Shown in pieces: positions 27,084-35,594 of a DNA stretch of 64,000 nt; the stretch's first letter is position 1; every line of letters begins with the position of its first letter. The position numbers and the translations under genes are program-made. Under the pieces are notes generated by a model that saw nothing but the letters and a program-made list of their open reading frames with translations, was not told the origin of the DNA and searched no databases. The DNA lies in contig NC_021172.1 in assembly GCF_000230975.2 (NCBI RefSeq), positions 2,542,001 to 2,606,000 of the forward strand, read 5' to 3'. This DNA comes from Hyphomicrobium denitrificans 1NES1 (lineage in GTDB: Bacteria; Pseudomonadota; Alphaproteobacteria; Rhizobiales; Hyphomicrobiaceae).

Positions 27084-28061
27084 ATGCCAATGATAACTGT
27101 GTACGACGCAGTCGGCGGCAAGCTGGTCGCGCGCTCCGAAATCGGCAACTTGTCGAGCGGCGGGGTCTGGATCGATCTCCTCAATCCAGCCGAGGATGAA
27201 GACAAGACCATCGAGCAGGCGCTCGGTATCGAGGTTCCGACGCGCTCCGAAATGCGCGAGATCGAGGCGTCGAACCGTTTCTACACCGAAAACGGCGCCT
27301 ACTATATGACCGCCATCATCGTGCACAACAGCTCACAGGATGTGCCGATGACGTCGGTCATCACCTTCATATTATCGGGCACACGCCTCGTGACAGTGCG
27401 TTATGCCGATCCGCGCGCCTTTCCGCTTTACGTCGCACGCGCAGCCAAGGGCGATCCGGCATGCGCGAGCGGCCCAGGCATCATGATCGGCCTCATCGAG
27501 ATGCTCGTCGAGCGAGAAGCGGATCTCATAGAGCGGGTGCAAGACCAGGTCGAACGCATGGCGCCGATCGTATTCGGCCAGAACGGCTCGCAGAATTCCC
27601 GTGACCGCCGACTCGACGTGCTTTTGAAAACGGTCGGCAAAGAAGGCGACATCACCGCAAGAGCGCAAGAAAGTGCGATGTCGATTCACCGGCTGCTCCT
27701 CTATTTTGCGAACGCCGTGAGGGAGCGCAAGGACGACAAACGCATCATGGCGCGGATCGAATCCGCCAACCACGACATCACGTCCTTGATGGAAAGCCTG
27801 CGCTTTCTATCAGCTCGGACAAGCTTTCTGCTCGATGCGACGTTAGGCATGATCTCCACTGAGCAGAACCAGATCATCAAGCTATTCTCAGTCATGGCCG
27901 TGATGCTGATGCCACCGACGCTCGTCGCTTCGATCTACGGTATGAACTTCAGGTACATGCCAGAACTCGCTGAGACATGGGGCTATCCGCTGGCGCTTGG
28001 CCTGATGTTCGTGTCGGGGTTGGTGCCGTTCCTCTATTTCCGGAAGAAGGGCTGGCTTTGA
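27084..28061 (+). CDS. corA: CorA family divalent cation transporter
   Basis: A 325-residue CorA-type Mg2+/Co2+ channel. It has a cytoplasmic N-terminal domain, a long stalk helix and two C-terminal transmembrane helices. The selectivity-filter GMN motif is present in IYGMNFRYMPEL near residue 293. The C-terminus is basic (RKKGWL), as expected. It is single-copy here with a free-standing promoter region. The substrate could also be Ni2+ or Zn2+; the CorA family is not decided by sequence alone. Confidence 0.93.
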   Translation: MPMITVYDAVGGKLVARSEIGNLSSGGVWIDLLNPAEDEDKTIEQALGIEVPTRSEMREIEASNRFYTENGAYYMTAIIVHNSSQDVPMTSVITFILSGTRLVTVRYADPRAFPLYVARAAKGDPACASGPGIMIGLIEMLVEREADLIERVQDQVERMAPIVFGQNGSQNSRDRRLDVLLKTVGKEGDITARAQESAMSIHRLLLYFANAVRERKDDKRIMARIESANHDITSLMESLRFLSARTSFLLDATLGMISTEQNQIIKLFSVMAVMLMPPTLVASIYGMNFRYMPELAETWGYPLALGLMFVSGLVPFLYFRKKGWL

Positions 28062-28603
28062 GGTTGTCACCGGGCGTTCCGCGGGCCGTCCCAACAATGC
28101 TGAAGGCGCGCCTGTCGCGGCTGAATTCCTTGCGCGAAATACGACGTACGCAGACAGAAAACTCTGTTGCGACGCGGTAGTCATTTGATACGGCGAGATA
28201 TCCGTTTGCAGCCGGGATGGACGTTCGGGTACGGATCGAGCTGCGGCAGGACGTCACGCAACTCAAAGATGCACCTATAAACATTTATGTTTTTCAATGC
28301 GTTAAATAATATGGTTAAAATGTGGTAGAAGCAATGGGTTGACCGCATAGCCGTCCGATGCTCGTTGTGCGGCGCCAGGACGGGGTCTCCCCCAGTCATC
28401 ACGGGCAGCAGTTCGAACTGGGTTCTGGAGTTCGGGTTACGGGTCTTTTCAGGGAATCCTATTTTATGAGTCACTTCTCCCAACATTAACGACGGTGCCG
28501 CCACGGTGGCGGTTGTCCTGCAGCCTTCATAATGGCCGCAGGCGGGGGAAATCGCTCAATTCGACCCGCAAACGCTGCTGCTCCTCTTAAAAAGGAGTGC
28601 ACT
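28062..28603. other. Long intergenic region before the first rlpA-like gene
   Basis: About 540 bp without a supported gene. It holds an AT-rich stretch (about 28275-28330) with an AAACAT/ATGTTT inverted repeat, which could house the promoter. A GCCGCCACGGTGGCGG hairpin lies near 28497. CTCCT (28581-28585) can pair with AGGAG (28593-28597), the ribosome binding site of the next gene. Open frames here lack ribosome binding sites and family features. Confidence 0.5.
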
Positions 28604-29182
28604 ATGCGTTCGTTTATCGCTATTGCCGCATTTGGTGTTGCAGGCATGGCGGCCAGCGCAGTTCCGGCCAACGCTGCCTGGACTTGCCACGGGGCGTCTT
28701 ATGTCTGCGGTTCGACCGCCTCTCACAAGACGGTTAAGTCGCGCGTTTCCTACAAAGCCTCGCATTCGAGGCACGCCTATGCCCCTTACCGGAGTGCCAA
28801 GCATTCGCGATACGCCTCCCGGAACCGGGCCGTTCGCCGTAACTATGCGTCGGCTCCCGCTCGTCGGCACCGCGCGTCCTACGCCGCAGCAGGCGGTAGC
28901 TCCAGCGGCATGGCTTCGTATTACTGGCAGGGCCAGATGACGGCTTCCGGCGCCCGGTTTAATCCCGGCGCGCTCACAGCTGCCCATCGCTCTCTGCCAT
29001 TCGGCACGCGCGTCCGGGTGACGAACCGTTCGAACGGCCGGTCCGTCGTCGTCGTCATCAATGACCGTGGCCCGTTCGTCGGCGGGCGTGTCATCGACCT
29101 GTCGCGCGCCGCCGCGCAGGCCATCAATATGACGGGCGCAGGTGTTGCCCCGGTTTCGCTCGAAGTTCTCGGCCGCGGCTGA
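28604..29182 (+). CDS. RlpA-like secreted protein (double-psi beta-barrel)
   Basis: A 192-residue protein with a signal peptide ([20 protein letters not shown], to about residue 26). A basic, Ser/Arg/His/Tyr-rich linker precedes a C-terminal RlpA/DPBB domain (residues about 100-190: [17 protein letters not shown], then [11 protein letters not shown] and INDRGPF). RlpA proteins bind or cleave denuded glycan at the septum. There is no SPOR domain. Its AAGGAG site can be sequestered by a short hairpin. Tandem with a second RlpA-like gene at 29268, with a terminator between them. Confidence 0.88.
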   Translation: MRSFIAIAAFGVAGMAASAVPANAAWTCHGASYVCGSTASHKTVKSRVSYKASHSRHAYAPYRSAKHSRYASRNRAVRRNYASAPARRHRASYAAAGGSSSGMASYYWQGQMTASGARFNPGALTAAHRSLPFGTRVRVTNRSNGRSVVVVINDRGPFVGGRVIDLSRAAAQAINMTGAGVAPVSLEVLGRG

Positions 29183-29204
29183 GCGCCTTCAACGACCAGG
29201 AATA

Positions 29205-29244
29205 ACGGAGGCGTCTGGGGAACCAGGCGCCTCCGTCGTTTTTT
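29205..29244 (+). terminator. Rho-independent terminator after the first RlpA-like gene
   Basis: ACGGAGGCG pairs with CGCCTCCGT (outer 9-bp stem) and an inner CTGG/CCAG stem caps it; TTTTTT follows two bases later. It separates the two RlpA-like genes. Confidence 0.88.
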
Positions 29245-29267
29245 CGCCCCGCGAATCGGCATAGTCG

Positions 29268-29891
29268 ATGGGATTCGGCATGGTTCCGGGGGGAATGTGC
29301 GTGTACCGATGCGCTCGAGTTGGTTCTTTGCTTGCCTTCAATCTGGCAATCGTCGCCGCAGGTGCCCCTCTCAGGGCCGAGTATCTTAGCGACGGCCTCG
29401 CGAAGCCCGCCAGCCGGGCGCTCGAGATGGGGCCTTGGGCGGCGGCCAAGTCGTCCAATCACAGCGCAATGCCTATCGGCTCATGGCGGCCGACCGTGAC
29501 GGTGACGCTTTCCGTCCCGCGGGCCAAAACCGCAGCCGTCGCCGATCCTGCGGCTGTTGTACATCCCTACGGCCTACACGGTCCAATTCCCGAGGGCAAC
29601 AGCAGCGCCTTGACGGGCCTCGCCTCCTATTATGGGGCGGGCGTCGGCGAGAAGACGGCGACCGGGGAGCGTTTCGACCCCTCGGGCATGACCGCTGCGC
29701 ATCGCACCCTGCCCTTCGGCACGCGCGTGAAGGTCACGCGGGTCGACACGGGCGACAGCGTCGTCGTCCGCATCAACGACCGGGGCCCGTTCAAGCCAGG
29801 GCGGGTGATCGACCTTTCGGAGGGGGCTGCCAAGACTCTCGGCATGACGAACGTCGGCTTGACCAACGTCCGCCTCGAGGTGATGAACTAG
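29268..29891 (+). CDS. Second RlpA-like secreted protein
   Basis: Up to 207 residues. A hydrophobic signal segment ([18 protein letters not shown]) is followed by a linker and an RlpA/DPBB domain ([20 protein letters not shown], then [10 protein letters not shown] and [20 protein letters not shown]). It shares the domain order of its upstream neighbour but a different linker, so it is an older duplication. The start is uncertain: ATG 29268 has no ribosome binding site; GGGGGG at 29288-29293 favours ATG 29295 or GTG 29301. It is convergent with the LprI-like gene. Confidence 0.85.
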   Translation: MGFGMVPGGMCVYRCARVGSLLAFNLAIVAAGAPLRAEYLSDGLAKPASRALEMGPWAAAKSSNHSAMPIGSWRPTVTVTLSVPRAKTAAVADPAAVVHPYGLHGPIPEGNSSALTGLASYYGAGVGEKTATGERFDPSGMTAAHRTLPFGTRVKVTRVDTGDSVVVRINDRGPFKPGRVIDLSEGAAKTLGMTNVGLTNVRLEVMN

Positions 29892-29913
29892 CGCGCACAA
29901 TCAGGCTGAACCG

Positions 29914-30306
29914 TCAGCGCTCACTTCGGCGATCGTTGCGTTCGAGCTGAGCCTCCAGCACGCTGATCTGGTCGAGATATGCTCCTTTGATGCACTCGGT
30001 ATCGCGCGCGCAACCGTCGCGAGCCGCAAGGAACTGGCGCTGATAGCGTTTCAGCTGATCGCGCTGGCTTTTCCGATCATAGGATCGCTTCAGCTCGGCG
30101 TAGAGACCGCTCATCTTCTCGTCGAGCGCCGCCAGCATGTCGCTCCGGCAGATCGTGCGCTCGGAGGCCATGCCGGCTTTGCGGCAGTCGAACTCCTGGG
30201 CCGTCGCCTGCCCTGCCTGAGACGCAAGGACGGCAAGCGCCGCAAGTGCTGCCGCTGAAATCGCCGCCGCAAGTTTCAATGTGAATGTATCCGACACGGT
30301 GCCCAT
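29914..30306 (-). CDS. LprI-like (DUF1311) secreted protein
   Basis: A 130-residue protein with a signal segment (residues about 10-37) and a DUF1311/LprI domain. Four cysteines occur in FDCRKAGMASERTICRSDML, GCARDTEC. Some members inhibit lysozyme, so a periplasmic role protecting peptidoglycan is plausible. The track frame extends further upstream but the signal peptide fixes the start near ATG 30306. It is divergent from the HTH regulator gene. Confidence 0.82.
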   Translation of the reverse strand: MGTVSDTFTLKLAAAISAAALAALAVLASQAGQATAQEFDCRKAGMASERTICRSDMLAALDEKMSGLYAELKRSYDRKSQRDQLKRYQRQFLAARDGCARDTECIKGAYLDQISVLEAQLERNDRRSER

Positions 30307-30459
30307 CTCCTGATCTCGCTCGATGCCCACCCCAGCGGTGAACCCGATGACCTGAAGATGCCGTTCCCGGTGAGGAAACATCAGCCCGTCAGAAGCGAAG
30401 GAGCGGCAGCAAGCGGAACCGCGAATTTTGACGCCGGATTCCGATTGCCAGCGGGGGAT

Positions 30460-30475
30460 AAAAATCGATATTTTT
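30460..30475 (+). promoter_or_regulatory. Candidate operator palindrome upstream of the HTH regulator
   Basis: AAAAAT and ATTTTT form an inverted repeat around CGAT, 43 bp before the regulator's ATG and in the divergent intergenic region. This may be an autoregulatory site. It is only 6 bp per arm, so coincidence is possible. Confidence 0.35.
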
Positions 30476-30517
30476 ACGCAACTGTCTTCCCGCCATTCAG
30501 CCCAGCTTGCGTGGTTC

Positions 30518-31303
30518 ATGAAAAAGCAACCCACACCCGGTCCCGTGACGAACCGTGCCGAGGCCCTCGACCGGATCAAGACGGCGATGGTCGAGAAGAA
30601 GTTGACCCAGGCGGAACTCGCCGACGCCTCCGACTGCCACGAGAAGACCATTCAGAACCTCCTGGGCGGCCGTTCGGTACGCGACCAGACGCTGTTCGAC
30701 GTCTGCATGGTGCTCGGGCTGGATTTCCATGGGCTGAGAGACGCCTGGCACGGGGAGTCCGTCGCCGTAGACAACGGCGGAATGAATGCGAAGACCCAGG
30801 GCGGCGTCGCTCCTGTCTACATGGGCGCCTATGCACAAGTCGCCGTCGACCATTATGTCGGCAGCTACCTGACCCTTCGCAGATCGTTCTCGCTGCCCGA
30901 CACGATCGTATCCTACCGCACGGAAATCAGCTGGGATTCGGAGTGGCCGAGCCTTCTGTTCCAGGAACGCGACCGTCCGGATGCGCCGTATGCTCACCGC
31001 GGGCGTCTCTACATTCCGGCGTCTTCAAGCTTCATCCACCTCGTGTCCCTGACGAAGGGCGCGATGCGCATGATCGTCGTTTCGCAGCTCGACCGCGCGG
31101 GCGAAATGCGCGGCATCATCACCACGCTCAACAAGCAGCGCGCAACCTTCATACCCGTCGCCACGGCGATCCTTTATGCGCGGCGGGAAAGTTTCGACGG
31201 CGAGGCGTTTGGAGAGATTACACCGAAGGACAGCGTTTACGCCGAATATAAGCGTCTCCTCGACGAGACCGTCGACGAAGGCTACGCGCGGCTCGTCGGC
31301 TAG
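30518..31303 (+). CDS. HTH-type transcriptional regulator (XRE-like N-terminus)
   Basis: A 261-residue protein. Residues about 15-70 form a helix-turn-helix (AMVEKKLTQAELADASDC, then ETIQNLLGG-like KTIQNLLGGRSV). The rest is an alpha/beta sensory domain with no named family (VGSYLTLRRSFSLPDTIVSY and RGRLYIPASSSFIHLVSLT), seen in other Alphaproteobacteria. No ribosome binding site precedes ATG 30518, so translation may be leaderless. Its TAG stop shares the CTAG tetranucleotide with the convergent gene's stop. Confidence 0.8.
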   Translation: MKKQPTPGPVTNRAEALDRIKTAMVEKKLTQAELADASDCHEKTIQNLLGGRSVRDQTLFDVCMVLGLDFHGLRDAWHGESVAVDNGGMNAKTQGGVAPVYMGAYAQVAVDHYVGSYLTLRRSFSLPDTIVSYRTEISWDSEWPSLLFQERDRPDAPYAHRGRLYIPASSSFIHLVSLTKGAMRMIVVSQLDRAGEMRGIITTLNKQRATFIPVATAILYARRESFDGEAFGEITPKDSVYAEYKRLLDETVDEGYARLVG

Positions 31304-31857
31304 CCGCTGGTCGGCTGAGTCTTGGCGAAAAAATAATTGTCGAGCAGGTATTTCAAGCTGCGCGACCACGACTCATCGGTATTGCTGCGGATGTCGACGC
31401 TTTTTAGAAACGTCAGCTTGTCCGTTTTCGGGTCCGCGACATAGAGGTTCATATTCAAGATCAGATTGGAGACCTTCTGCACGCTCATCCATGCGACTCG
31501 GTCGGCGTGCAGTTCTTTTCCAAACGTGGCTTCGCAACCTCCGCATTGCCCTAATGGCTGACTGGTCGCGATCTTGGCCCGCACGTCGTCCGTTACAGGG
31601 ACGATCTCATAGTCCCGCGATTTTTCGATGGATGAGGTGAACTGCTGTTCCAACGCTGCCAACCGGTGGCGCTCAGCCTCGGTTGTCGGCTCCAGCTTCT
31701 CGTTATCGTTCAGAAACTTCGTCCCGAGAAAGGCGAGCTTCAGCGGGCTTGGCTCGGCATACGCAGCACCACTGCCTGCGCTGTGAACGAGAAGCGCAAT
31801 CAACAGCGTCGCTAACAATAGTTTTGCAAAACCGAACGGTGTCACAGGCATCTCCAT
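31300..31857 (-). CDS. DUF3280/DUF2380-like secreted protein
   Basis: A 185-residue protein with a signal peptide (residues about 8-34, cleaved after AYA). The mature part begins PLKLAFLGTKFLNDNE and includes RLAALEQQFTSSIEKSRDYE, an alpha/beta domain resembling DUF3280 or DUF2380 proteins of methylotrophs. CGGCE in GQCGGCEATFGKEL may form a disulfide. Function unknown. ATG 31857 or ATG 31851 could start it. It overlaps the convergent HTH gene by four bases. Confidence 0.65.
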   Translation of the reverse strand: MEMPVTPFGFAKLLLATLLIALLVHSAGSGAAYAEPSPLKLAFLGTKFLNDNEKLEPTTEAERHRLAALEQQFTSSIEKSRDYEIVPVTDDVRAKIATSQPLGQCGGCEATFGKELHADRVAWMSVQKVSNLILNMNLYVADPKTDKLTFLKSVDIRSNTDESWSRSLKYLLDNYFFAKTQPTSG

Positions 31858-31920
31858 CGGCAGCGGCCAATGTAAAACGTCGATGCGCTGCCGAGCGTTG
31901 CTTGAGATCAAGGCGGGACC

Positions 31921-33006
31921 CTATTTCGCGCGTCTGCCGGCGGCACGGCGCTTCGCCGTGACGCGCTTTGCGGGTGTCGCCGGACGAAAGGAAACGCCTT
32001 CGTCGACGGCTGGAAAAAAGTATTTTGCGAGGTCGACCGTCTCCAGACGTCCGACCGCCGAGCGCGCCACGCCAAGCCATTTGTCTGCGTGGTCGCGGCC
32101 GGCGCCGTGCAGGTAGGTGATCATATCCCAGTCGGGCTTCAGCGACGTCTCGGGATTGAGCGTGCCGGTAATCGGGCCGCCGTCGATCAGATGGAAACGG
32201 TGACGGCCGAGCGGAGCCAGCCGTCCTTTGGTGAGCAATGCTCCGGTGCACGTTTCGCGCACCGACGTAATCACCTCGATGTCGCGCAGCAGTGGCGCAT
32301 TGAAGGTCAGACGGTTGGCGTGGTTCGAAATATCGCGCGCCGTCGTCGGCAGCCTGGTGTTGACGCGCGATGCGACCATGACCAGCAGTGTGTCACTAAC
32401 CGGGCTTTCGCTGGCGAGCGTCACGAGATCGGGATTGGCGGAAAAGCCTCCGTCCCAATAGGCCGAACCTTCGATTTCGACAGCGTGGTGCAGGATTGGC
32501 AGGCAAGCGGACGCAAGCACGGCTTCCACGCTGATTTCATCGTGACGAAACAGACGCGCGCGGCCCGTTGCGACGTGGGTTGCCGCGATCAGAAGCTCGA
32601 CGGGAGATTTCGTGCGCACGAGATCGAAATCGACGTGATCGGTGATGACCCGGCGAAGCGGATCGAAGCCGAGCGGATTGAACTCGTAAGGCGACAGCAT
32701 CGTCGCGATGTGCGTCGTCAGTTGCGACGGTCGCACCAACCCATTGAGAAAGGGGTTGAGGCGCGTCAGATCCGGAACGCCTGCCTGATAGATGGCCTGC
32801 CAGATCTTATACATCTTCTCGCGGGCTTTTTCCCGTGAACCTTCCGCGAGCCCGGCAGCAAAAGCAACAGCATTGACCGCACCGGCGCTCGTCGCACTGA
32901 TCCAGCCAAAGTGTAACGTCTCATCTTCGAGAAGACGATCGAGAACGCCCCAGGTGAAGGCACCATGAGCCCCGCCGCCTTGAAGGGCGAGATTTATGTC
33001 AGCCAT
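31921..33006 (-). CDS. Patatin-like phospholipase with an ATSAG nucleophile elbow
   Basis: A 361-residue patatin-family lipid hydrolase. The oxyanion hole GGGAHGAF is near the N-terminus. The nucleophile motif reads ATSAG where GxSxG is expected, so the first glycine is Ala. The Asp of the dyad is in DGGFSANPD. The C-terminus is a Lys/Arg tail (RVTAKRRAAGRRAK) that may bind nucleic acid or anionic lipid. ATG 33006 was chosen; TTG 33015 has a better-placed GGGGAG. A Fur-like box lies 60 bp upstream. No signal peptide, so cytoplasmic. Confidence 0.88.
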   Translation of the reverse strand: MADINLALQGGGAHGAFTWGVLDRLLEDETLHFGWISATSAGAVNAVAFAAGLAEGSREKAREKMYKIWQAIYQAGVPDLTRLNPFLNGLVRPSQLTTHIATMLSPYEFNPLGFDPLRRVITDHVDFDLVRTKSPVELLIAATHVATGRARLFRHDEISVEAVLASACLPILHHAVEIEGSAYWDGGFSANPDLVTLASESPVSDTLLVMVASRVNTRLPTTARDISNHANRLTFNAPLLRDIEVITSVRETCTGALLTKGRLAPLGRHRFHLIDGGPITGTLNPETSLKPDWDMITYLHGAGRDHADKWLGVARSAVGRLETVDLAKYFFPAVDEGVSFRPATPAKRVTAKRRAAGRRAK

Positions 33007-33015
33007 TTTCGGCAA

Positions 33016-33363
33016 ATTTTAATGCTCCCCGCACGCACCGCTCATAACGCTGAGCGGCGCCGGCGATGATTATCATTAACGCTCGCGGCAGCCCAATGTC
33101 ATCGCACCTGCGGCACGACGCCCGATCTTTCACACGCTTTAGTTACGCAGATACAAGCTGCAGTCGCACTGCGTCCGAGATGCAGATGCGCATCCGACGA
33201 TCAGCGGTGTTCCAATTTCGCGCCATCTTGCCCAACGCACGTACACGCGATTTTTTCTTTCTGCGATTAAGTCAGAAAGTAATGCGTCGAACACGACTCT
33301 CACGCGCGATCCAACGACGCGGGTTCGCGTGTCAATTAGCCGCTACAAAGCCGTCATCTTGAA
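33016..33363. other. Intergenic region with a Fur/Mur-like box and a hairpin
   Basis: About 350 bp between two minus-strand genes. It contains the ATGATTATCAT palindrome at 33066-33076 and a CTTTCTG/CAGAAAG hairpin near 33258-33280. An open frame at 33066-33362 starts on the palindrome, lacks a ribosome binding site and resembles no protein, so it is not called. Confidence 0.5.
33066..33076 (-). promoter_or_regulatory. Fur/Mur-like operator upstream of the patatin gene
   Basis: ATGAT-T-ATCAT is a perfect palindrome matching the centre of the classical Fur box. It is 60 bp upstream of the patatin start, a plausible promoter position. Which Fur-family regulator binds is not decided. Confidence 0.45.
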
Positions 33364-34269
33364 TCAGTCGTCTGTCTCGAGAAAGTTTTCGCTGATCTTT
33401 GTGACGGGGCCGTCGGGCGTCTCCAAGCCTCTCACGACGTGACGAATGCGAAGACCTGACGGGTTTCTGAAAAACGTGAAAAGGTTATAGCGCGCCAACG
33501 GCTCCTTCCCGTACGCGGTGCCGGCTGACGCGGATGCAGCAGCAATCAGCGGTACAGGTTTTCCACGCGATGGCAGCCAATCGACAGCGGGTATATGATT
33601 GTGCCCGTAGAGGACGAGTTCCGCGCCTGTGCGTTCGAGCAGGTGCGCGAAATGCGCCGCGTCTTTGAGGCGGCGTCGAGATGCGGTCATGTCAGCGAGC
33701 GGCGGATGATGAATGAGTACGACGCGGATCGCGCCTTCTTCGTCGAGCCCTAAAAGCTGCTCCTGCGCAATCTCAAGCTGGTGCGCTCCGAGTAGGCCGC
33801 TCGCAAAAAAGGGGGGTGTTTCGACCGCGGAATTCAAGCCGACAAGAGCAAGCGGCCCGACGCGGCGCACGAAAGGAAATGCCAGCGTGTCCTCTTCGCT
33901 GCCCATGTACGCCGCCCAGCGCGCCACGCCCCGGTCGCCGCGCATACTGGAGTAGATGTCGTGATTGCCGGGAATGACCGTGACATGGTCGGGCGAGCCG
34001 ACGCGGCGCAGCCAAGCGAGGGCCGCATCATGCTCGGCCGGCAACCCCAGATTCACGAGGTCGCCGGTGATCGCGATGTGATCGGGCCTCAGTGCGTGAG
34101 CGTCCGCGATCAGACGGTCGGCTACGGTGGTGAAATGCACGTGACGGCGCTTGTACTGCCAATTGAGATAGCCGAGCACGCGCTTGACATTCCAATAGCG
34201 CCAGCCAAACCCCGAAATCGGGGACATGTGCACGTCGGAAAAGTGCGCGAGCGTAAAGGTTTCTGTCAT
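33364..34269 (-). CDS. Calcineurin-like metallophosphoesterase
   Basis: A 301-residue cytoplasmic enzyme. The five metal-binding motifs are visible: DVH in HFSDVHMSP, GDLVN, GNHD, IHHPP and GHNH. Members hydrolyse phosphomonoesters or diesters (for example cyclic nucleotides or UDP-diacylglucosamine); the substrate is not predictable here. ATG 34269 begins a typical TLAHFSD N-terminus. The end of the gene is 357 bp from the patatin start, so it is a separate unit. Confidence 0.92.
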   Translation of the reverse strand: MTETFTLAHFSDVHMSPISGFGWRYWNVKRVLGYLNWQYKRRHVHFTTVADRLIADAHALRPDHIAITGDLVNLGLPAEHDAALAWLRRVGSPDHVTVIPGNHDIYSSMRGDRGVARWAAYMGSEEDTLAFPFVRRVGPLALVGLNSAVETPPFFASGLLGAHQLEIAQEQLLGLDEEGAIRVVLIHHPPLADMTASRRRLKDAAHFAHLLERTGAELVLYGHNHIPAVDWLPSRGKPVPLIAAASASAGTAYGKEPLARYNLFTFFRNPSGLRIRHVVRGLETPDGPVTKISENFLETDD

Positions 34270-34368
34270 TTGGAGAGATGAAGCGGCGGCAGGGCAGGCA
34301 CAATCTAGCACAGTATGCTAACTAGCAAATGTGTCTGTGCGGCAGACGGCATTTGGGACGAGGAAGGT

Positions 34369-34821
34369 ATGACGTTCTTGAGCAAGATCGTCATGCGCGG
34401 GCTGAGAGTTTACTGGCGGGCGACGCGGAGCATCGCGCTGGCAGTCGAAGCGTGCGTTATCGACGCCGAATACCGGATCGCTCTTATCAAAGCAGATGCG
34501 GAAAACGGCTGGCGATTGCCGCGGGCCCAGGTCCGCAAGGGAGAGGCGCTGGACGATACTCTCCGTCGCTTTCTGATGGAGGACTATCGAATTCGGATCG
34601 TTTTCCGCCCGGACCTTTTCTGGATGTTCGGCGAAAGCGTACCGGAGCCGGAAGGGCTGACTGGATTATACGTCGTGCGACAATGGCGGCAGGACGTCGC
34701 CCCGGCCGCGCCCGACCTGTCGTTTTTTGGCCTGGACGCCTTGCCGGCCGGCCTTCCTGCCCCAGATGCCGCGCGCATTCGTCAAGCCGTCGAGGGTCGC
34801 GCGCCGTTCGAAGTGTGCTAG
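34369..34821 (+). CDS. Degenerate Nudix-fold protein
   Basis: A 150-residue protein whose fold order matches Nudix (WRLPRAQVRKGEALDDTLRR, with a helix after). The catalytic Nudix box is eroded: the REUxEE positions read RRFLMED, so hydrolase activity is doubtful. It may bind nucleotides or act structurally. AGGAAGG abuts ATG 34369. The next gene starts 38 bases after its stop, so the two may be co-transcribed. Confidence 0.65.
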   Translation: MTFLSKIVMRGLRVYWRATRSIALAVEACVIDAEYRIALIKADAENGWRLPRAQVRKGEALDDTLRRFLMEDYRIRIVFRPDLFWMFGESVPEPEGLTGLYVVRQWRQDVAPAAPDLSFFGLDALPAGLPAPDAARIRQAVEGRAPFEVC

Positions 34822-34858
34822 AAGGCGCTCCATTCGCCCGCCGGAAGTTCCAAACTCC

Positions 34859-35377
34859 ATGTCTCCTCCCCTCGTCATTCGCAAAGCCGTCCCACAAGAC
34901 GTTCCCGAAATTTCGCGGCTGCATGCCCGAGTCTTTGGGCCTGGACGGTTCGCGCGCTCAGCGTACCGCGTGCGCGAGGGCAAGGGGCATCTTTCGCGGT
35001 ATTGCCTCGTCGCGCATCTTGGCGGGGAACTCGTCGCGTCCCTCAGGATGACCGAAATCACGATCGGAGGGCAACCGGGCGCCGCCCTTCTCGGACCTGT
35101 TGCCGTCGATCCCCAGCACCGGGGCATCGGCCTCGGCACGAAGCTGATGAATGAAGCCCTCGCGGCGGCACGCGCCGGCGGCACGTCCCTCGTCGTGCTC
35201 GTCGGAGACGATCCCTACTATGGCCGGTTCGGCTTCAAAGTTGTGCCTGCAGGCCAGATCGTCTTTCCCGGGCCCGTCAATCCGGCGCGCGTGCTCGCCC
35301 ATGAATTGAAGGACGGAGCCATTGCGGAATACCGCGGGCTCATCGCCGCCATTCCGTCAAACGGCTTGCACGCCTGA
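34859..35377 (+). CDS. GNAT family N-acetyltransferase (YhbS-like)
   Basis: A 172-residue GNAT enzyme. The acetyl-CoA site is PVAVDPQHRGIGLGTKLMNE, and the YhbS-type block VVLVGDDPYYGRFGFKV follows. The substrate is unknown. An upstream in-frame start at 34727 would overlap the preceding gene and is not favoured. It lies 38 bases downstream of the Nudix-like gene and may form an operon with it. Confidence 0.88.
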   Translation: MSPPLVIRKAVPQDVPEISRLHARVFGPGRFARSAYRVREGKGHLSRYCLVAHLGGELVASLRMTEITIGGQPGAALLGPVAVDPQHRGIGLGTKLMNEALAAARAGGTSLVVLVGDDPYYGRFGFKVVPAGQIVFPGPVNPARVLAHELKDGAIAEYRGLIAAIPSNGLHA

Positions 35378-35594
35378 TTCGCTGCATCCTGCTCCCGCAC
35401 GACGATAACTTTCTGGTAACCAATTCACAGGACCATTCGAAAAGTTCGCACGCACGTCGGATTGCATGCGCATTCCGATTCCGCGCGCATTCGCCGGCGA
35501 CTCATTGCCGAGGCAGGTTCATGCAAGTTGCCAGCTCTAGCCTCGGTGCTCTCGTTTCCCGCAATTCGTGCGTAATGCGAAGCGAAGGCCCGTG

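Noticed and set aside
28405..28440. tRNA-like GTTCGAA sequence
   Set aside because: No cloverleaf, acceptor stem or anticodon loop can be drawn around it.
28181..28504. 107-codon minus-strand frame in the region upstream of the first RlpA-like gene
   Set aside because: No ribosome binding site, no signal or domain, AT-rich promoter-like DNA inside.
33066..33362. 97-codon plus-strand frame between patatin and phosphoesterase genes
   Set aside because: Starts on the Fur-like palindrome, lacks a ribosome binding site and resembles no protein.
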